DNA of 9,226 nucleotides, taken from Clostridia bacterium. GTDB lineage: Bacteria > Bacillota > Clostridia > Oscillospirales > Acutalibacteraceae. The position numbers were made by a program, and so were the translations under genes. Every line of letters starts with the position of its first letter. The first letter of the stretch is position 1. The notes under the pieces were generated by a model that did no database searches, had not been told where the DNA came from, and saw only the letters and a list, made by a program, of their open reading frames with translations. Below are positions 6,738-9,226 of the stretch, one piece after another. Where the stretch lies: the NCBI GenBank assembly GCA_024689165.1, contig JAILDS010000004.1:1-9226 (forward strand), in the 5' to 3' direction.

Positions 6738-7568
6738 ATGAAAAACATTTCCCGCTTCCATCCGATGACGACGCTGCTGTATTTTGCCGCGGCGATCTTC
6801 TCGGTCGCTTTCTGCAAGGATTACCTGAGCGCCGCCGCAGCTCTTGCCGCGGGCGCCCTGTGGTGCGCAGTTACCGGGCGCGGCCTTCTCAGAAGGCTCC
6901 TTGCGCTCTCAGCCGTCTGCGCCGTATCGGCGGGGGCGAACCTGTTGTTCGTCCACAGAGGGCGGACGGCCCTGTTCTATCTCGGCGACAATCCCTGCAC
7001 GCTGGAGGCCCTTGTCTGCGGTCTGTGCCTCGGGGCTGCCGTCGCCGGAGCCGTGGGGGCGAGCCTCCTGTTCTCCCGCGCCGTTACGAGCGACAAGCTG
7101 TTTTACCTGCTTTCTTTCCTTTCGCCCAAGGCTGCACTTGTGCTCTGTTCGGCTTTCCGTTACCTTCCCGTTCTGCGCCGCGCGTTCGTTCAGTCCTCCG
7201 AAATGCAGCTTACGGCCGGTCTGGCGAGGGACGGCAGACTTGCCCGCATGACGGCCTGCTTCATGAGCGTTTCGGGCTTCGCGATGGAAAAAAGCGCGAA
7301 GACGGCTCAGACTCTCAAGGCGCTCGGCTGGGGTCGGAGCAGGGGACGTGTGTTCGGTTATTTCCGCTTCCGGGCGCGCGACGCAGCGGCGCTTTTTCTG
7401 ACTGCGGCCCTGTTCGCCGTGTCGACCGCGTGCGCCGTCCGCGGTGGGCTGAATTCATATTCGTTCTACCCGGAGCTCGCGCCTGTCTTCGCGGACTCCG
7501 TTTTCGTCGCCGGGCTCGTTTCAAGATCCGCGCTTTATCTTCTGCCCGCAGCCGCAGCGCTGTTTTGA
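6738..7568 (+). CDS. ECF transporter transmembrane component EcfT-like
   Basis: A 276-residue membrane protein of the EcfT/CbiQ family, the scaffold that couples ECF ATPases to a substrate-binding S component during vitamin or cofactor uptake. Seen: hydrophobic segments near 11-27, 29-46, 52-72, 90-113, 215-233 and 255-275; the family block TLEALVCGLCLG (88-99) leading to TSDKLFYLLSFLSP (117-130) and FRYLPVLRRAF (140-150); and the coupling helices about 150-200 ending in GYFRFRARD (207-215). The second coupling motif, normally ARG, reads KALGWG (194-199), with Leu196 in place of the arginine. The ATG at 6738 is the first start next to the family-like N-terminus; it has no clear ribosome binding site, and a 70-base gap separates it from the DUF4430 gene. 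The frame stays open upstream to 6585, but that part is proline- and arginine-rich and inside the neighbour. No ATPase gene is visible. Confidence 0.85.
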   Translation: MKNISRFHPMTTLLYFAAAIFSVAFCKDYLSAAAALAAGALWCAVTGRGLLRRLLALSAVCAVSAGANLLFVHRGRTALFYLGDNPCTLEALVCGLCLGAAVAGAVGASLLFSRAVTSDKLFYLLSFLSPKAALVLCSAFRYLPVLRRAFVQSSEMQLTAGLARDGRLARMTACFMSVSGFAMEKSAKTAQTLKALGWGRSRGRVFGYFRFRARDAAALFLTAALFAVSTACAVRGGLNSYSFYPELAPVFADSVFVAGLVSRSALYLLPAAAALF

Positions 7569-7577
7569 GGATGACCT

Positions 7578-9080
7578 ATGGAAGACAAAAAAATAACGTT
7601 CCGCTCCCTTTTTGACAAACGCTTTTTGATCCTGTTCGCAGCGAACGTCATCCTGATGCTGCCATTGCTCATTTACGGCGGGCGGAATTTCAGCATCGAT
7701 TCCTACGGCCTGCTGGTATGGGGATATGAAATCCATACCAACAATTTTTTGTCTGCGTTCAGGTATTTCGGAGCGCTCGTATTCAGACTTTTGATGCTGA
7801 CCGGGCACAACCCCGTGCTCAACTCCACGCCGGACGTGTGTGCCGCGATCGTGATCGTCGCGTTTTCGGTTTCGGCGCTCGTTTCCGCTTTTCTGAGAGC
7901 TCTCGGAAAAAAAGACTTCTTTACTGCGGCAGCTCTCGACCTCGGGGCGGTGCTTATCGTCGAGAACCGTTTTCTCCTCGACGTAATGTCGTTCCCCGAG
8001 TGCGTATTTCTGACCGCCGTCGGGGTTTTCTTCTGCTTTGCCGCGGTGATCGTTTACATGACAAAACGCGGGATAGGGTGGACGATACTCACGTCCGTTC
8101 TGCTGATATGTGCGATGGCGACGTACCAGCAGTTACTGAGCGTTTATATCATACTCGTCGTTGCCTATCTCGGGACGGTCACTGTCCGTAACGCGGAGAA
8201 GGGTTTTCTGAAGAACCTTGTTCCTTATCTGAAAGCCGCCGCGCTGACGGTCGTTTCCGGCGCGGTCTATTTTGCCGTCGGCAAGGTGATCATAAGTTTT
8301 TTCGGCCTTACCGAGAATGAACGGATAGCTCTGAGCCCCTCCGGTATTTTTGACAACGTCGTATACTTCCTGCTCAACCAGAAGTCTTTTCTGAGGGGGC
8401 GGATGCTCTTTATCGACCACAGGATAATGCTCGTGCTCTGGCTGGCGATGGGACTTTTATGGCTCGTCGGGCTGTTGGTGTTTGTGATAAAAGAAAAAAA
8501 AATCGGCGTCGCCGCGCTTCTGGCATTCTCGTACGCCGTCGCATATGCAGCCTCGTATCTGCCGGGGATAGTCTCGACTTCCCATGGGGTAAGAACAATG
8601 TTTGCCCTGTTCACCTGTTTTGCCGCGCTGACGGTCGGAGTCCTCTCGCTGACTCAAAAACGGGTCGGTCGGGTCCTGACGGTCCTGACGATGTTGGTCC
8701 TCGCAGCGACGCTTGCCGTCAATCTTGAAGCTTCCTTCAGAGCAGAGAAAGCGCAGAAGGCTGCGAACGCGGCCGACGTGGAATACGTCGCCGCAGTCGT
8801 CGATTCGATCCAGGAGCACGAAGCGACGACAGGCACAAAGATTTCATCGATAATCATTGAAAACGATTCCTCTCGCGGCCTCGAAGGCGGCAGCGCGTTC
8901 TACTGGAGTTATTCGGCGAAAAGCATTTTATGCTACGAGCTGAAGCTTCGCGGCGTGACCGGCGTTTCTGTGTATTTCGCGGAGGAAGAGGACGAGTATT
9001 TTACGGAGGAATTCGATACCCTTGATCTTGACCGTCAGATCGTCTATGACGGTACTACGGCGCGGGTCTGCGTTTACTGA
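7578..9080 (+). CDS. GtrII-like glucosyltransferase family membrane protein
   Basis: A 500-residue protein with many membrane segments, resembling the glucosyltransferase II (GtrII) family that uses lipid-linked sugars to decorate cell-surface glycans outside the membrane. The N-terminal part has the typical order: a first membrane helix (about 16-34), a short outer loop with FSIDSYGLLVWG (38-49) whose acidic Asp41 could be catalytic, then RYFGALVFRLL (62-72). About ten further hydrophobic segments run to residue 385, followed by a soluble C-terminal domain of about 115 residues, probably outside. GAGG lies 7 bases before the ATG, and the gene starts 9 bases after the EcfT stop, so cotranscription is likely. 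Family assignment is by pattern and moderately sure; the acceptor is unknown. Its position inside an ECF-like cassette is unexpected. Confidence 0.65.
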   Translation: MEDKKITFRSLFDKRFLILFAANVILMLPLLIYGGRNFSIDSYGLLVWGYEIHTNNFLSAFRYFGALVFRLLMLTGHNPVLNSTPDVCAAIVIVAFSVSALVSAFLRALGKKDFFTAAALDLGAVLIVENRFLLDVMSFPECVFLTAVGVFFCFAAVIVYMTKRGIGWTILTSVLLICAMATYQQLLSVYIILVVAYLGTVTVRNAEKGFLKNLVPYLKAAALTVVSGAVYFAVGKVIISFFGLTENERIALSPSGIFDNVVYFLLNQKSFLRGRMLFIDHRIMLVLWLAMGLLWLVGLLVFVIKEKKIGVAALLAFSYAVAYAASYLPGIVSTSHGVRTMFALFTCFAALTVGVLSLTQKRVGRVLTVLTMLVLAATLAVNLEASFRAEKAQKAANAADVEYVAAVVDSIQEHEATTGTKISSIIIENDSSRGLEGGSAFYWSYSAKSILCYELKLRGVTGVSVYFAEEEDEYFTEEFDTLDLDRQIVYDGTTARVCVY

Positions 9081-9092
9081 GAAAACTCGGAA

Positions 9093-9226
9093 ATGAATAT
9101 CAGGAAGTACCTTCCATTTTTTATCGTCTTCGCCCTGTTCCCCGCGCTTCTGTTCGTCGGGGCGCACGTGTTCGTCGGCGCGCACTATTACGCCGTCATG
9201 ACCGTCGGCGCGCTGCTGTCGGTCGC
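9093..9226 (+). CDS. Membrane protein start, possible ECF S component
   Basis: The 5' end of a gene cut by the right edge: 44 codons from the ATG at 9093, 12 bases after the preceding stop. The visible part is MNIRKY followed by two long hydrophobic stretches (about 7-25 and 31-44) with a short loop containing HYY. This matches the N-terminus of clostridial ECF substrate-binding proteins that have extra leading helices, and an S component is what a DUF4430-EcfT cassette would need. Too little is visible to be certain; any polytopic membrane protein is possible. The ribosome binding site is weak (CGGAA directly before the ATG). Confidence 0.5.
   Translation, partial: MNIRKYLPFFIVFALFPALLFVGAHVFVGAHYYAVMTVGALLSV

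Noticed and set aside
6860..7615. Plus-strand open frame of 251 codons
   Set aside because: Out-of-frame shadow of the EcfT-like gene; arginine-rich product without membrane segments or motifs.

Overview
The window is GC-rich, tightly packed chromosomal DNA. It looks like an anaerobic, Gram-positive-type bacterium, probably a clostridial Bacillota lineage. That is inferred from ECF-transporter parts typical of the group, B12-type radical SAM enzymes, a DUF1294 membrane protein, purine-rich ribosome binding sites and sigma-A-like promoters. No RNA genes, CRISPR arrays, insertion sequences or tRNAs were seen, and no gene-free stretch exceeds 300 bases.

Left arm, minus strand (4721 down to 1). 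A strong sigma-A-like promoter with an operator-like inverted repeat drives four genes: an S-methyl-5-thioribose kinase (mtnK), a sugar-phosphate-type nucleotidyltransferase with a TTG start, and two radical SAM proteins with cobalamin-binding-type N-termini. The last of these runs off the left edge. The first three genes are tightly coupled (9-nt gap, then an ATGA overlap), so they probably serve one process. The kinase makes a sugar 1-phosphate, and the next gene belongs to a fold that often activates sugar 1-phosphates. This suggests either an undescribed nucleotide-activated (5-methylthio or 5-deoxy) ribose pathway or salvage of radical SAM by-products. Both are inferences.

Middle (4718-5698, minus). 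A membrane-anchored alpha/beta hydrolase has its own divergent promoter. Its stop codon lies inside the -35 box of the mtnK promoter.

Right arm, plus strand (5831 to the right edge). A promoter only six bases upstream of the first ATG opens a run of five genes: a DUF1294 membrane protein, a membrane-anchored DUF4430 protein (intrinsic-factor/transcobalamin C-terminal-like fold), an EcfT-like ECF transporter subunit, a GtrII-like multi-membrane glucosyltransferase family protein, and the start of a membrane protein that resembles an ECF substrate-binding (S) component. DUF4430, EcfT and the S-like protein would form a nutrient uptake cassette; the GtrII-like gene inside it is unexpected.
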